DNA of 26,849 nt from the NCBI GenBank assembly GCA_947624715.1, contig CANQLO010000028.1:1-26849 (forward strand), read 5' to 3'. The notes below the pieces were generated by a model. It was given only the letters and a program-made list of their open reading frames with translations, made no database searches and was not told the origin of the DNA. Source of the DNA: an uncultured Clostridia bacterium. GTDB lineage: Bacteria; Bacillota_A; Clostridia; TANB77; CAG-508. Shown here one piece after another: positions 1 through 6,971 of this stretch; the first letter of the stretch is position 1, and each line of letters opens with the position of its first letter. The position numbers were made by a program, and so were the translations under genes.

Positions 1-16
1 ACTGAACTACCGGGCC
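1..16 (-). tRNA. partial tRNA, probably tRNA-Asp
   Basis: Read on the minus strand, the last 16 bases give GGCCCGGTAGTTCAGT, the acceptor strand and start of the D-arm of a tRNA. It lies 5 nt downstream of tRNA-Val in the same direction, so the two are one operon. The GGCCCGGTAGTTCAGT opening is typical of Firmicutes tRNA-Asp. The anticodon is outside the window, so the identity is an inference. Confidence 0.7.
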
Positions 17-21
17 ATAAA

Positions 22-97
22 TGGTGGTCGCTATAGGGCTCGAACCTATGACCCCCTGCTTGTAAGGCAGATGCTCTACCAACTGAGCTAAGCGACC
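22..97 (-). tRNA. tRNA-Val (anticodon TAC)
   Basis: A complete 76-nt cloverleaf on the minus strand. The 7-bp acceptor GGTCGCT pairs with AGCGACC, followed by discriminator A and an encoded CCA. The anticodon arm is TCTGC-CTTACAA-GCAGG, giving anticodon TAC, which reads the valine codon GTA. The T-arm contains GGTTCGAGCC. It is the first gene of a tRNA operon driven from the promoter at 121-149 and followed by a probable tRNA-Asp. Confidence 0.95.
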
Positions 98-120
98 ATT
101 TTACTTCCTGTGACTTTTTT

Positions 121-149
121 AGTATACTAAATTATTTTAAAAATGTCAA
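121..149 (-). promoter_or_regulatory. SigA-type promoter of the tRNA operon
   Basis: On the minus strand, TTGACA (149-144), a 17-nt spacer and TATACT (126-121) form a near-perfect vegetative promoter. Transcription would start about 15-20 nt before the tRNA-Val 5' end. Confidence 0.85.
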
Positions 150-217
150 CTATATTTTGAAAATTTTTTTAATTTGTAGTTGAAATTTTTTTAATTTTAT
201 ATTTTTATTTTAAATAC

Positions 218-247
218 TTGAATAAAATGCTCAAGATATGATATTAT
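218..247 (+). promoter_or_regulatory. possible promoter of the pilin-like gene / rsmE
   Basis: TTGAAT (218-223), an 18-nt spacer and TATTAT (242-247) lie 31 nt upstream of the ATG at 279. The match is moderate in a very AT-rich spacer, so this is tentative. Confidence 0.4.
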
Positions 248-278
248 TTTTATAAATAATTTGGGAAAGGGATAGAAA

Positions 279-500
279 ATGAAAAGCGAAAGAGGAATAA
301 CTGTAATTGCATTAATATTAACAATGGCTGTTTTAGTTATTTTAGCGTATGCATCTATTAGACAAATTACAATAAATAACTCAGCTCCAGTAAAAACAAT
401 AATTAACGAAGTTCAATATCAAAAAAATACAATACAGGATGAAAAAAATAAGATGAATAGTGTAATATCAGATATAGAAGATGAATGGGGAATATCATAG
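279..500 (+). CDS. small type IV pilin-like membrane protein
   Basis: A 73-residue protein. It has a short charged head (MKSER), then GITVIALILTMAVLVILA, a hydrophobic segment at residues 6-24, then a hydrophilic tail (residues 37-73) rich in Q, K, N and E that could form a helix or coiled coil. The G-I-T-V-I-A pattern resembles the class III (prepilin) signal, normally G/FTLIE, and the KGITLIALVITIIVLLILAG proteins common in gut Clostridia. The usual Glu at +5 is replaced by Ala, so methylation and assembly like a true pilin are doubtful. The SD GAAAGGG lies 7 nt before the ATG. Its stop is one base before the rsmE start, implying translational coupling. A small FtsL-like membrane protein is an alternative reading. 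The function is unknown. Confidence 0.7.
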   Translation: MKSERGITVIALILTMAVLVILAYASIRQITINNSAPVKTIINEVQYQKNTIQDEKNKMNSVISDIEDEWGIS

Positions 501-501
501 A

Positions 502-1230
502 ATGTATAATTTTTTTGTTAATAATAATCAAATTGATGGCAATACAGTAGTAATATACGGTCAAGATGCTAAACATATAGGAACTGTGCTTAGAATGAAG
601 AAAGATGAAAGAATTTACGTAAGTAATAAAGATACAGGAATTAAATATTTATCTAAAATAGAAGAAATTAATAAAGAGGAAATAGTTTGTACAATCTTAA
701 ATGAAGTATGTTCAACAGAATCTAATATTAAGATAACTTTATTTCAAGGCTTGCCTAAAGCAGATAAAATGGAATACATAATACAAAAATCGGTCGAGCT
801 AGGAATATATAAGATTGTGCCTGTTGAAATGAAAAATTGTATTTTTAAATTAAAAGATGAAAACAAAAAATTACAAAGATGGCAAATAATATCAGAAACA
901 GCGGCAAAACAAAGTAAAAGAAATTTGATTCCTAAAATAGAAAAATTATATACTGTGGATTCTCTATTAGAAGAAATCAATAAATATGATTTGGTAATAA
1001 TTGCGTATGAAAATGAGGAAAATATATCACTAAAACACTTATTAAAAGAAAATAGTGAAGTAAAAAACATTGCAATTGTAATTGGTCCAGAGGGTGGAAT
1101 AGATAAGGAAGAAGTAGATAAACTTATATATGCAGGTGCTAAAGTAGCAAGTTTAGGAAAAAGAATATTAAGAACTGAAACCGCATCTGTTGCAATGCTT
1201 AGCATGATTATGTATGAATATGATTTTTAG
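502..1230 (+). CDS. rsmE: 16S rRNA (uracil(1498)-N(3))-methyltransferase RsmE
   Basis: RsmE is a SPOUT-family methyltransferase that uses S-adenosylmethionine to methylate N3 of U1498 in helix 44 of 16S rRNA on the assembled 30S subunit. The 242-residue product has the usual family length. Visible motifs are FQGLPKADKMEYIIQK (81-96), ETAAKQSKR (132-140), the SAM-site IGPEGG (194-199) and the knot segment LGKRILRTETA (218-228). I place the start at ATG 502 (MYNFFV), which matches the family's N-terminus. An upstream in-frame ATG at 481 would overlap the preceding gene by 20 bp. The gene follows the pilin-like ORF with a single base between and is followed after 13 nt by the repeat-containing membrane protein. 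The prmA and dnaJ neighbours common in other Firmicutes are absent. Confidence 0.95.
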   Translation: MYNFFVNNNQIDGNTVVIYGQDAKHIGTVLRMKKDERIYVSNKDTGIKYLSKIEEINKEEIVCTILNEVCSTESNIKITLFQGLPKADKMEYIIQKSVELGIYKIVPVEMKNCIFKLKDENKKLQRWQIISETAAKQSKRNLIPKIEKLYTVDSLLEEINKYDLVIIAYENEENISLKHLLKENSEVKNIAIVIGPEGGIDKEEVDKLIYAGAKVASLGKRILRTETASVAMLSMIMYEYDF

Positions 1231-1243
1231 AAAGGAAGATGAA

Positions 1244-2272
1244 ATGGAGAAAAAGCCAGAGTTAAAAGAAGATACAGACAATAAAAAAACTAATGAACCA
1301 GAAAAGGAAAGTACCAAAAGTGCAAATGCACCAACATCAAATAAAGAAGGTACAAAAAATAAAAGCACATCTGAAACTAAAAAAGAAAATACAAAAAGCA
1401 CAGGTACATCTACAGCTAAAAAAGTGATTGCTAAAAGTGTTCCGATTCAAAAAAAGACCGTAATTAAAGAGGCAGAAACTCAGAAAAAGACTATAAATAA
1501 GATGGATGGAACTCAAAAAGATACAGTAATTAAAAAGGCAGAAACTCAGAGAAAAACTGTAAATAAGAATGATGAAGCTCAAAAAAAGACAGTAATTAAG
1601 AAAGATGAAAAACAGAAAAAGAAAGTAAATAAGAAGGTAGCAACTCAAAATAAGCCAGTAACTAAAAAAGCCAAAATTCAAGATGAAAAAATAAAAGAAC
1701 AAGAAGAACTTATAGAACAAGTTGAAGAAGTAAGTGAACAAGCTCAAATATATGAGGATTTATTAGAACATGATTTATTAGAAGAAAATGAAGAACTAAG
1801 TGAAGAACTAATAGATCCAAAAGTATTTAAAGATAATGAATTGGAAACAATAAAAAAAGAACTAAAGGATAATAAAAATCTTAATAAGTCCAAAGCTAAA
1901 AGACAAGAAAAATATAAAGAAATATTTAAAAATTCATTGATTTTTATTTTTATAGAACTTTATTTTTTAATATTACTAATAAGTAAAAGTACAATTAGTA
2001 CAATAGAATATATAACTGATTTAAAATTATTTATTTTGATAGAATTGGTTGTATCAATTATATTGTTTGAAATAGCATATAAAAAAGATAATTCTAAATT
2101 AGCTTGGCATGGAATTGAAATAATCTTATTAGGAGCAACTACTATTTTAATTTTAGAATTATATAGTAGACAAAGCAGTATTATTAATACAGTATTTGCA
2201 ATTATTGCAGGAACCTTTATAATTTATTATATAATTAAAATGTTTATAATTGCCTTAAAAAAACAAAAATAA
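1244..2272 (+). CDS. membrane protein with long Lys/Glu-rich repeat-containing N-terminal domain
   Basis: A 342-residue protein that I do not recognise. Residues 1-220 are extremely hydrophilic (K, E, T, N and Q), first Thr/Ser/Lys-rich and then a tandem array of 11-residue units of the type QKKTVIKKAET (residues 69-145). An acidic, coiled-coil-like stretch follows (about 150-200). Residues about 228-342 hold four hydrophobic segments, consistent with a four-helix membrane domain ending in KKQK. The start at 1244 is chosen because AAAGGAAG (1231-1238) precedes it. The longer reading from 1214 would overlap rsmE. No signal peptide is seen, so the long charged region is probably cytoplasmic, where the basic repeats could bind nucleic acid or anionic lipid; that is speculation. 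Confidence 0.75.
   Translation: MEKKPELKEDTDNKKTNEPEKESTKSANAPTSNKEGTKNKSTSETKKENTKSTGTSTAKKVIAKSVPIQKKTVIKEAETQKKTINKMDGTQKDTVIKKAETQRKTVNKNDEAQKKTVIKKDEKQKKKVNKKVATQNKPVTKKAKIQDEKIKEQEELIEQVEEVSEQAQIYEDLLEHDLLEENEELSEELIDPKVFKDNELETIKKELKDNKNLNKSKAKRQEKYKEIFKNSLIFIFIELYFLILLISKSTISTIEYITDLKLFILIELVVSIILFEIAYKKDNSKLAWHGIEIILLGATTILILELYSRQSSIINTVFAIIAGTFIIYYIIKMFIIALKKQK
1448..1678 (+). repeat. seven tandem 33-bp units (11-residue protein repeat)
   Basis: Seven in-frame 33-bp units each start with a Gln codon (1448, 1481, 1514, 1547, 1580, 1613, 1646); a truncated eighth starts at 1679. Units alternate between a TVIK and a T(I/V)NK type in the first five copies, suggesting growth by duplication of a 66-bp pair. 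Confidence 0.85.
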
Positions 2273-2349
2273 AAAAATCATAAAGTGGAATACAGGTCCA
2301 TTGTTTAAAGGATAAATGTAAAATAAAAAAAGCAAAATTTGGAAAACAT

Positions 2350-2378
2350 TTGACTTAAAGGTAAAAAAGTGCTAAAAT
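2350..2378 (+). promoter_or_regulatory. SigA-type promoter of rpoZ
   Basis: TTGACT (2350-2355), a 17-nt spacer and TAAAAT (2373-2378) give a transcript start near 2385 and a leader of about 80 nt before the rpoZ ATG. This also argues for the start at 2468 over the ATG at 2384, which would leave essentially no leader or ribosome binding site. Confidence 0.75.
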
Positions 2379-2467
2379 AATAAATGAATTTAAAAAAAAT
2401 TTTTCTGCGCTTTGATATTTTTTATGAATTAAGTGCAGATTTAAGCAAAGAAAGAAGGTATAAATTT

Positions 2468-2734
2468 ATGATAGTTAAGCCAACAGTTGTTGAATTACTT
2501 GAAAAAGCTGAGAATAGATATAGTTTAGTTATAGCTACTGCAAAAAGAGCAAGACAAATTTCAAGAGGAAGCAAGCCAATGACAGACAAGGATGACGTAT
2601 CTTCTGTAACATTAGCAGCAGATGAAATAGAAGAAGATAAAGTAAAAATATATAATCAAGATGAATGGGATGAAAAGTTAAAAGAAGAAAAGATTAATAC
2701 TCAAGAATCAGATGAAGAAAAATCTGAAGAATAA
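2468..2734 (+). CDS. rpoZ: DNA-directed RNA polymerase subunit omega
   Basis: Omega is the small RNA polymerase subunit that chaperones beta-prime into the core enzyme. This 88-residue product starts MIVKPTVVELLEKAENRYSL and has the family core YSLVIATAKRARQI (18-31), where the invariant Ala-Lys-Arg-Ala-Arg segment contacts beta-prime. Residues 50-88 are an acidic tail. The start is ATG 2468, preceded by AAAGAAGG (2451-2458). The longer in-frame reading from 2384 has no ribosome binding site. In many Firmicutes rpoZ follows gmk (guanylate kinase). Here a cytidylate-kinase-like gene lies 21 nt downstream and no gmk is seen. Confidence 0.93.
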   Translation: MIVKPTVVELLEKAENRYSLVIATAKRARQISRGSKPMTDKDDVSSVTLAADEIEEDKVKIYNQDEWDEKLKEEKINTQESDEEKSEE

Positions 2735-2755
2735 TAATAAATTGATGAGGTGTAT

Positions 2756-3316
2756 ATGAATAAAAAACATATTATATCAATTTCTGGAGATTTAGCAAGC
2801 GGAAAAGGTACTGTTTCTAAAATACTTATAGAGAAATTAAATTATGAAGTATATAGAAATGGAAATTATTTTAGACAACTTGCAAAAGAAAAAGGAATGG
2901 ATGTAACTAGCTTTGGCAAATATGTTGAGAAACATCCTGAAATAGATAAACAAATAGAAAATAGTGCATCTGAATATGCTAAAACTCATGACAATTTTAT
3001 TATTGATGCAAGACTTGGCTGGTATGCCGTTCCAGAATCTTTTAAAGTATATTTAAAAGTTGACATAGATATTGCAGCAAAAAGAGCTTTTTTAGACAAA
3101 AATAGAAAAGATACAGAAAATTTTAGTACTTTAGAAGAGCAAAAACAGGATATGATAACTAGACATAATTCTGAAAATAAAAGGTACTTGGAATTATATG
3201 GTGTAGATAGAGATGATATGTCAAATTATGATTTAGTTATTGATACATCAAACATAACGCCAGAGCAGGTTGCAGAAGAGATTGAGAAAGAATATAAAAA
3301 ATGGTTAGAAGAATAA
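2756..3316 (+). CDS. cytidylate kinase-like P-loop kinase
   Basis: A 186-residue P-loop nucleotide kinase of the cytidylate-kinase-like (AAA_18 / Cytidylate_kin2) type. The Walker A motif GDLASGKGT covers residues 11-19. The body follows the small NMP-kinase plan, with a region near RLGWYAVPESFKVYLKV (about 82-98) and a Lys/Arg-rich lid around KRAFLDKNRK. The expected role is phosphate transfer from ATP to CMP or a related substrate; specificity cannot be read from sequence. ATG 2756 is preferred over GTG 2750, because the SD GATGAGG ends at 2750 and leaves a 5-nt spacing. The gene is probably co-transcribed with rpoZ and ends at a weak terminator. Confidence 0.8.
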   Translation: MNKKHIISISGDLASGKGTVSKILIEKLNYEVYRNGNYFRQLAKEKGMDVTSFGKYVEKHPEIDKQIENSASEYAKTHDNFIIDARLGWYAVPESFKVYLKVDIDIAAKRAFLDKNRKDTENFSTLEEQKQDMITRHNSENKRYLELYGVDRDDMSNYDLVIDTSNITPEQVAEEIEKEYKKWLEE

Positions 3317-3326
3317 GTAAATAAAA

Positions 3327-3351
3327 GGGGGCCAATTTTAGGTCTCTTTTT
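3327..3351 (+). terminator. weak Rho-independent terminator
   Basis: GGGGCC pairs with GGTCTC (two G-U pairs) around a short AT loop, followed by TTTTT. It lies 10 nt after the kinase stop. Confidence 0.55.
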
Positions 3352-3463
3352 GTGTCTTTAAGTAATTTTTTTGCTCTTTTTATGTTTTTAAGCAATTTAT
3401 TGCATAGAAAATCGTTGCTTGTTTTTTAGTTTTGAAATCAAATCTTTATAATAGGAGGTCATT

Positions 3464-4114
3464 ATTTTAATAAAAGAAATAAAAAAAGAACAATTGCAAT
3501 TCCCATATTTACTATCACAAATTAAAGATAGTCCGAAAAGTTTATATGTTCTAGGAAATGAAGAATTGTTAAGAAGGAAAATAATTGCAATAGTAGGAAG
3601 TAGAGAATGTACGAGTTATGGAAAAAACGTAGCTGAAAAATTAGCTTATAATTTAGCAAAACAAGATATTGTTATTGTAAGTGGCTTAGCAAAGGGGATA
3701 GATTTATATTCACACATTGGAGCCTTAAAAGCAAAGGGAAAAACAATAGCGGTTATGGCACATGGATTAGATATGATTTATCCTAGTGAAAATAGAAAAA
3801 TAGCAAAAGAAATTATACAGAGTGGAGGAGCGATAATTAGTGAATATCCAATAGGAGTTAAGCCAAAACCAGAACAATTTGTAAAAAGAAACAGAATAAT
3901 AAGTGGCTTATCACAAGGAGTAATTGTAGTTGAAGCAAAAGAGAAAAGTGGAGCATTAATTACAGCAAATTTTGCATTAGAACAAGGAAGAAGTTTATAT
4001 GCAGTACCAGGAAGTATTTTTTCAGAAAATTCAAAAGGAACAAATAAGCTTATAAGTAGTGGAGCAGAGATAGTTACAGATGATTTTAATATAAATAATT
4101 TAAATTTGTTTTAA
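3464..4114 (+). CDS. dprA: DNA-processing protein DprA (short form)
   Basis: DprA/Smf binds incoming single-stranded DNA and loads RecA during natural transformation. This copy is essentially the Rossmann-fold core: IVGSRECTSYG, GLAKGIDLYSHIGAL, HGLDMIYPSENRKIA, RNRIISGLSQGVIVVEA and ALEQGRSLYAVPGS are all present. It lacks the N-terminal SAM-like and C-terminal winged-helix domains of the longer (about 360-residue) forms. The start is unusual. There is no in-frame ATG or GTG near the N-terminus. The strong AGGAGG (3453-3458) sits 5 nt before an ATT at 3464, giving a 216-residue product whose N-terminus (IKEIKKEQ..FPYLL) fits the family. The only conventional alternative is TTG 3494, which has no ribosome binding site and gives 206 residues. 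Confidence 0.9.
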   Translation: MLIKEIKKEQLQFPYLLSQIKDSPKSLYVLGNEELLRRKIIAIVGSRECTSYGKNVAEKLAYNLAKQDIVIVSGLAKGIDLYSHIGALKAKGKTIAVMAHGLDMIYPSENRKIAKEIIQSGGAIISEYPIGVKPKPEQFVKRNRIISGLSQGVIVVEAKEKSGALITANFALEQGRSLYAVPGSIFSENSKGTNKLISSGAEIVTDDFNINNLNLF

Positions 4115-4117
4115 AGG

Positions 4118-4146
4118 TTGTAATATTGAAATATTTGTAATATAAT
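4118..4146 (+). promoter_or_regulatory. SigA-type promoter of the PBP-cysS-DUF1189-ftsH cluster
   Basis: TTGTAA (4118-4123), a 17-nt spacer and a perfect TATAAT (4141-4146). No terminator is visible between the four genes downstream, so this may drive the whole run. Confidence 0.8.
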
Positions 4147-4178
4147 ATAGCTATCGATTTACCCTTTAGGAGGTATGT

Positions 4179-6899
4179 ATGAAAAGAAGAAGTAAGAAAA
4201 GCAGTCATGAAAAGAAAGAAATAAAAGATTATAAAGAAAAACATATAGATGACGAGAATGCCGTAATTGTAGATGGTTCTAACAAAAAGAAAAAAAATAA
4301 GAAGAAAAAGAAACATCCTAAATTAAGATTATTTTTTAAGATTTTCTTTTTATTAATGCTGATTTTAATAATTGCAGGAGTAGCAGGAGTTGTAGCTATT
4401 TTTAAAACAGATAAGTGGGCACTAACAGAAGATCAACTTTTAGTTGACTCAATGGGTGCTACAATATATGATGGAAAAGGTGAAGTAATAAATACACTTA
4501 CTGGAGATGAAATAAACAAAAAGCTTACAATTGCTGAAATGGGAAAATTACCAGATGCCTTTATTTCAATAGAAGATGAAAGATATTATGAACACCATGG
4601 AATTGATGTAAAAAGAACTTTACATGCTATTGTAAATTATATTGGAGATAAAGTTTTAAGAAAAGGCGGAGGTTCAACATTTGGTGGTAGTACAATTACT
4701 CAACAGCTTATTAAGATTACAATGAAAGATGATGAGCAAAACGGTATCGAGGGAATCATCAGAAAGATAAGAGAATGGTCTAGAGCTGTACAAGTTGAGA
4801 AAATGCTAAATAAAGATGAAATACTTGAAAGATACTTAAATAGAATATATCTAGGAAGTTCAAATGGACTTGAAGTTAAAGGTGTTGAAGCAGCAGCAAA
4901 TTATTACTTTAATAAATCTGCTAAGGATTTAAGTTTAGTTCAAACAGCTTTTATAGCAGGAATAAATCATTCACCAAATTCATATAACCCATTTGGAGAA
5001 ACAGATAACTCAGAGAAGATTAAAACAAGAACTCTTAATGTTTTAGCAAAAATGAAAGAACTAGGAAAAATAACTGAGGAAGAGTATAATCAAGCTGCAG
5101 AAGAAGCAAAAAATGGTATAACATTTGAAAAAGGTAGTGTTTCAAATGGAAAAGGAAATTTATCTTTCCATACAGCGGCAGCAATAGATCAGATAGCAAA
5201 AGAACTTTCAGAACAAATGGATATAAGCTATAATGAAGCAAGAGAATTAGCGATAAATAGTGGATACAGCATATATACAACAGTAGACCAAAGTATACAA
5301 GATAAAATGGAAGCAGAATTTGTTTTATCAAAATATATAATGCAAGGTACAGACAATATGAAGAAAGGAATACATGAACCAGGACAATCTGCAATGGTTA
5401 TAATTGAACCATCAACAGGATTTGTAGTAGGTGAAGTTGGAGCCCTTGGAGAAAATCAAGATACACTTGGATTAAATAGAGGATTATCAGAACGTCAACC
5501 GGGTTCTTCATTTAAGCCATTAGCTACAATAGCACCTGCTTTAGAAAATAAAACAATAAATGCTGCAACATTATTTTATGATGTTCTAACAAATTTTGGA
5601 ACTTATAGACCTCATAATGATAGTGGTTATGGAGGAATAACTTCTATAAGAAATGCAATAATGCGTTCATACAATGTTACAGAAGTAAAACTTTTATCTA
5701 TATTAGGTTTATCGAAATCAGAAGAGTTTTTATCTAAAATAGGAATACAAGTAGATAGTAATGAATTTGGTTTAAGCTTAGCATTAGGAGCACCAAGTGT
5801 AACCCCTGTTCAAATGGCAGCAGGATTTGCTATGATTGCAAATAAAGGTGTTTACATTACACCAACATTCTATACAAAGGTTGTTGATAAAGACGGAAAA
5901 ACAATTATAGAAGCAAAACAAGAAAAAACAAGAGTAATGTCAGAAGAAAATGCATATATAGAAAGTACAATTTTGCAAGGACCTATCTCAGGAGGAACAG
6001 CTGTAGACTACAAAGGAGTTTTAGGTGCAATGGATGTAGGAGGAAAAACAGGAACATCAGATGCAGCAGCTGATAGATGGTTCTGTGGATTTACACCTTA
6101 TTATGCAGCAGCATGTTGGTATGGTGCAGATGATGGATACAATATAGATGGTAATAAAACTAGAATGAGCTTCTGGGGAAGCACAAACCCGGCAGCAAAG
6201 ATTTGGTTCCCTGTTATGAAAAAAGTTCATGAAGGATTAGAAGTAAAGAAATTCGAAAAGCCAGATAGTATAGTTACTTTAAAAATCTGTAAAGCAACAG
6301 GTAAGAAAGCAACAGATAGTTGTACAGACACATATTCTGAAATCTTTGCAAAAGATAATGTACCAGCAGATTGTGAAGGACATCAATCAGTAAAAGTTTG
6401 TAAAGAGACTGGAAAAATTGCAACAGAATTTTGTCCAGATACAGAAGATAAAGTTTTTGGAATAGTAATTGATACAGAGAAAAATGGAAATTGGTCTCCA
6501 AAACAACAAGCACAAGAAGCACCAACTGAAACTTGTGATGTTCATAAAGAAGCAGAAAAAGTACCAGTACCAAGTGTAGTAGGAAAAACTGAGGCAGAAG
6601 CAACTAAAGCTTTAAAAGACGCAGGATTTACTGTAAAAGTTTCTAAAGATAATGATAGAACTAAGGCAAAAGGTGTAGTATTAAAACAAAGTGCGACAGG
6701 TACAGCACCTAAAGGAAGCCAAATTACAATAACAGTAAATCAATATGATGGTGGAACACACTCAGGAGGAAATACTACGACAGAAGGACCACAAACAGGA
6801 GGCAACACTACAACAGGAGGAAATACTACAACTGGAGGCAGTAAGCCTAATGAAAATACAACGACTGGAAATACAACAACAGGAAATACAACAAATTAA
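4179..6899 (+). CDS. class A penicillin-binding protein (PBP1a-like) with PASTA domain
   Basis: A bifunctional peptidoglycan synthase of 906 residues. It has a Lys-rich cytoplasmic head (1-50), one membrane anchor (51-73), and a GT51 glycosyltransferase domain with the catalytic Glu132 in EDERYYEHHG plus GGSTITQQLIK (169-179). The transpeptidase domain has the nucleophile Ser443 in SSFK, SYN at 497-499 and KTG at 623-625. A Cys-containing segment (704-786), seen in clostridial relatives, is followed by one PASTA domain (about 796-854, starting VPSVVGKTEAEATKAL), which binds peptidoglycan or lipid II-like ligands. The protein ends in a Gly/Asn/Thr-rich low-complexity tail (857-906), probably a flexible wall-spanning linker. 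AGGAGG (4168-4173) sits 5 nt before the ATG. It adds glycan strands and cross-links at the outer membrane face. Confidence 0.95.
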   Translation: MKRRSKKSSHEKKEIKDYKEKHIDDENAVIVDGSNKKKKNKKKKKHPKLRLFFKIFFLLMLILIIAGVAGVVAIFKTDKWALTEDQLLVDSMGATIYDGKGEVINTLTGDEINKKLTIAEMGKLPDAFISIEDERYYEHHGIDVKRTLHAIVNYIGDKVLRKGGGSTFGGSTITQQLIKITMKDDEQNGIEGIIRKIREWSRAVQVEKMLNKDEILERYLNRIYLGSSNGLEVKGVEAAANYYFNKSAKDLSLVQTAFIAGINHSPNSYNPFGETDNSEKIKTRTLNVLAKMKELGKITEEEYNQAAEEAKNGITFEKGSVSNGKGNLSFHTAAAIDQIAKELSEQMDISYNEARELAINSGYSIYTTVDQSIQDKMEAEFVLSKYIMQGTDNMKKGIHEPGQSAMVIIEPSTGFVVGEVGALGENQDTLGLNRGLSERQPGSSFKPLATIAPALENKTINAATLFYDVLTNFGTYRPHNDSGYGGITSIRNAIMRSYNVTEVKLLSILGLSKSEEFLSKIGIQVDSNEFGLSLALGAPSVTPVQMAAGFAMIANKGVYITPTFYTKVVDKDGKTIIEAKQEKTRVMSEENAYIESTILQGPISGGTAVDYKGVLGAMDVGGKTGTSDAAADRWFCGFTPYYAAACWYGADDGYNIDGNKTRMSFWGSTNPAAKIWFPVMKKVHEGLEVKKFEKPDSIVTLKICKATGKKATDSCTDTYSEIFAKDNVPADCEGHQSVKVCKETGKIATEFCPDTEDKVFGIVIDTEKNGNWSPKQQAQEAPTETCDVHKEAEKVPVPSVVGKTEAEATKALKDAGFTVKVSKDNDRTKAKGVVLKQSATGTAPKGSQITITVNQYDGGTHSGGNTTTEGPQTGGNTTTGGNTTTGGSKPNENTTTGNTTTGNTTN
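6765..6896 (+). repeat. Gly-Gly-Asn-Thr-Thr-Thr coding repeats in the PBP tail
   Basis: The last 44 codons of the PBP are an imperfect array of GGNTTT/TGNTTT units encoded by variations on ggaggaaatactacaaca. Such arrays tend to change length by slippage, so copy number may vary between strains. Confidence 0.7.
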
Positions 6900-6943
6900 A
6901 GGTTTATAGGTAAAACCTAAAAAATCTAAATAAATATAAGGAG

Positions 6944-6961
6944 AGTATGATATTTCATACT
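6944..6961 (+). promoter_or_regulatory. hairpin between the cysS Shine-Dalgarno and start codon
   Basis: A perfect 7-bp stem (AGTATGA / TCATACT, loop TATT) starts directly after AAGGAG (6938-6943). The cysS ATG is 28 nt beyond the SD. Folding the 18-nt hairpin leaves an effective gap of 10 nt, a normal spacing. In-frame TGA at 6948 excludes a longer CDS. The hairpin includes an out-of-frame ATG (6947) that would encode only five residues. Confidence 0.6.
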
Positions 6962-6971
6962 TAAAAGATAT

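Noticed and set aside
744..1205. A 153-codon minus-strand frame opposite rsmE
   Set aside because: A shadow of a clear rsmE gene, with no ribosome binding site or recognisable product.
3447..3452. A perfect TATAAT just upstream of dprA
   Set aside because: No -35 box lies at a suitable distance, and a start from it would begin transcription after the AGGAGG ribosome binding site.
6900..6925. A hairpin AGGTTT / AAACCT after the PBP gene as a terminator
   Set aside because: The stem is only 6 bp and is followed by A residues, not T, on the coding strand.
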